From contig NC_018708.1 in NCBI RefSeq assembly GCF_000302535.1, positions 5,022,001 through 5,086,000 of the forward strand: a DNA stretch of 64,000 nucleotides, in the 5' to 3' direction. Shown here piece by piece: positions 63,209 to 64,000 of the stretch. The notes under the pieces were generated by a model that saw nothing but the letters and a program-made list of their open reading frames with translations, did no database searches and had not been told where the DNA came from. The position numbers were made by a program, and so were the translations under genes. How positions within the stretch are numbered: the stretch's first letter is position 1; every line of letters begins with the position of its first letter. The DNA comes from Acidovorax sp. KKS102. Its GTDB lineage: Bacteria; Pseudomonadota; Gammaproteobacteria; Burkholderiales; Burkholderiaceae_C.

Positions 63209-63261
63209 ATAGCTATTCAGGCATGTTGTACTAGCGCTATGGCGCATTTTTGCCTCAAAAC
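63209..63261 (+). repeat. Dispersed repeat, copy 10 (intergenic)
   Basis: ATAGCTATT, 13 bases, CTAGCGCT, 23-base tail ending CCTCAAAAC; flank TTTGCTATAAATTAG upstream. Aligns without gaps with copy 2. Confidence 0.88.
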
Positions 63262-63444
63262 GGCTTCCATGCAGCCTGTGTGGACGCCCGGGGGCCACAG
63301 AGGCTGCCGCCAAAAGGCGCCCCAGCCAGAGTGCCGCACAGGGGCTTGTGGCACGCCCCTGTGATGGCGATAGCCACCCGCTAACATGCCACCGCCAACC
63401 GTTGGCCACAACCCGCCCCTTGAGGGGCTTACAGGAGACGATGA
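63262..63444. other. Intergenic remainder before the VOC gene
   Basis: Together with 63140-63208 this is a 305-base gene-free gap. Besides repeat copy 10 it has a GAGGGGCTTACAGGAGACG segment with the ribosome site of the VOC gene. Nothing else recognised. Confidence 0.5.
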
Positions 63445-63828
63445 ATGTTCAGTCATGTGATGGTCGGTGTGAACGACCTGGAGCGGTCCAAGAAGTTTTA
63501 TGACGCGCTGCTGGGCACGCTGGGTGTACCGCCCGGGGTGGCCAACAAGAACCGCTACTTCTATCGCGGCCCCACCGGTACCTTCGGCATCACCACCCCC
63601 ATCAACGGCGAGCCCGCCACCTTTGCCAACGGCGGCACCATCGGTTTTGCCATGCAGTCGCCCGAGCAGGCCGACGCCTTTCATGCCGCTGGCGTGGCCA
63701 ACGGCGGCGTTACCTGCGAAGACCCACCCGGCTGGCGCGAAGGCCCCGGCGGCAAGCTGTACCTGGCGTACCTGCGCGACCCGGACGGCAACAAGATCTG
63801 CGCCCTGCACCGCCCGGCCAAGGCCTGA
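63445..63828 (+). CDS. VOC family (glyoxalase/bleomycin-resistance-like) protein
   Basis: 127 residues, a single VOC module pair. FSHVMVGVNDLERSKKFYDA at the start (first metal His), FGITTPINGEPATFANG in the middle, and LAYLRDPDGNKICALH at the end. Such proteins bind a divalent metal and act on small thiol adducts or other metabolites. AGGAGA ribosome site. Substrate unknown. Confidence 0.9.
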   Translation: MFSHVMVGVNDLERSKKFYDALLGTLGVPPGVANKNRYFYRGPTGTFGITTPINGEPATFANGGTIGFAMQSPEQADAFHAAGVANGGVTCEDPPGWREGPGGKLYLAYLRDPDGNKICALHRPAKA

Positions 63829-64000
63829 TCAGCGGGAAGGGCCGCCACAGCAACGCCGGTGGCGCTGCAGCCAGCGCTGGGCGGCCTGCACAGCTTGGCA
63901 GGCCGCAGCGGCCATGGCCCCGGTGACGGCCAGCATGACCAGGATGTGAACACCCAGCGCAGCCAACGCCAGCAGCAAGGGGGTGGAGAGCCCCGCCACC
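63829..64000 (-). CDS. C-terminal fragment of a membrane protein (runs off the window)
   Basis: About 56 codons are visible before the TGA at 63829-63831. They encode a hydrophobic helix (LLLALAALGVHILVMLAV) followed by a basic tail (RWLQRHRRCCGG). It could be the end of a LysE-type exporter, but too little is visible to name it. The stop lies directly next to the VOC stop codon (convergent). Confidence 0.5.
   Translation of the reverse strand, partial: VAGLSTPLLLALAALGVHILVMLAVTGAMAAAACQAVQAAQRWLQRHRRCCGGPSR

Overview
The window is one contiguous, gene-dense, high-GC chromosomal segment. It most likely comes from a betaproteobacterium of the family Comamonadaceae (Acidovorax-like). Reasons: strong GC bias at third codon positions, the family-typical gene content (Bug/TctC binding protein, TctDE-like two-component pair, PglL/TfpX-type pilin genes, E. 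coli-type PurB, recA-recX), and a short dispersed repeat I associate with this family. I see no rRNA, tRNA, CRISPR array, prophage or insertion sequence. The segment starts inside an RND efflux adaptor gene and ends inside a small membrane-protein gene.

Layout. 1-3.8 kb: RND efflux adaptor (3' part) and permease. 3.9-6.0 kb: a degenerate HD-GYP-like protein and an exported glutathione peroxidase. 6.1-13.3 kb: an eight-gene, tightly coupled lipid/oxidative-stress operon (FAD oxidoreductase, DUF1365, cyclopropane-fatty-acid-synthase-like methyltransferase, chalcone-isomerase-like protein, MFS carrier, DUF3833 lipoprotein, SDR, NTF2-like protein) behind a candidate ECF-sigma promoter. 13.3-20.1 kb (minus strand): a quinate/shikimate-type catabolic operon (TRAP transporter dctQMP, shikimate dehydrogenase, HPPD-like protein, 3-dehydroshikimate dehydratase) behind a TetR regulator and a TetR-type operator. 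20.2-28.2 kb: GST, purB, yaeQ, small conserved proteins, a TerC-family exporter under a yybP-ykoY manganese riboswitch, a holin-like membrane protein, an M48 protease and moaC. 28.3-31.5 kb: a pilin cluster (TfpX-like accessory protein, PglL-like oligosaccharyltransferase, pilin) with a sigma-54 promoter. 31.8-39.1 kb: a five-gene signalling operon (CHASE2 Ser/Thr kinase, PP2C phosphatase, FHA protein, CHASE2 adenylate cyclase, metallo-beta-lactamase-fold phosphodiesterase candidate). 39.3-45.0 kb: second TerC protein, sucCD, argC, recX, recA with a LexA box. 45.2-51.1 kb: MarR and LysR regulators, Bug protein, N-formylglutamate amidohydrolase, response regulator and sensor kinase. 51.2-64 kb: NAPE-PLD-like hydrolase, SPOR protein, birA, SET-domain protein, topoisomerase III fused to a SWIB domain, small proteins, AraC regulator, tyrosine phosphatase, MFS carrier, flavin reductase, VOC protein.

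Three themes stand out. First, at least ten copies of one roughly 53-bp dispersed repeat share a fixed internal spacing. Five of them lie inside protein-coding sequence, always in the one open frame, where they supply signal peptides, a C-terminus with its stop codon, or linker residues. Second, the kinase/cyclase operon puts two CHASE2 sensors with different outputs next to candidate erasers of both signals. Third, a topoisomerase-SWIB fusion with a histone-H1-like Lys/Ala linker lies divergent from a SET-domain gene.
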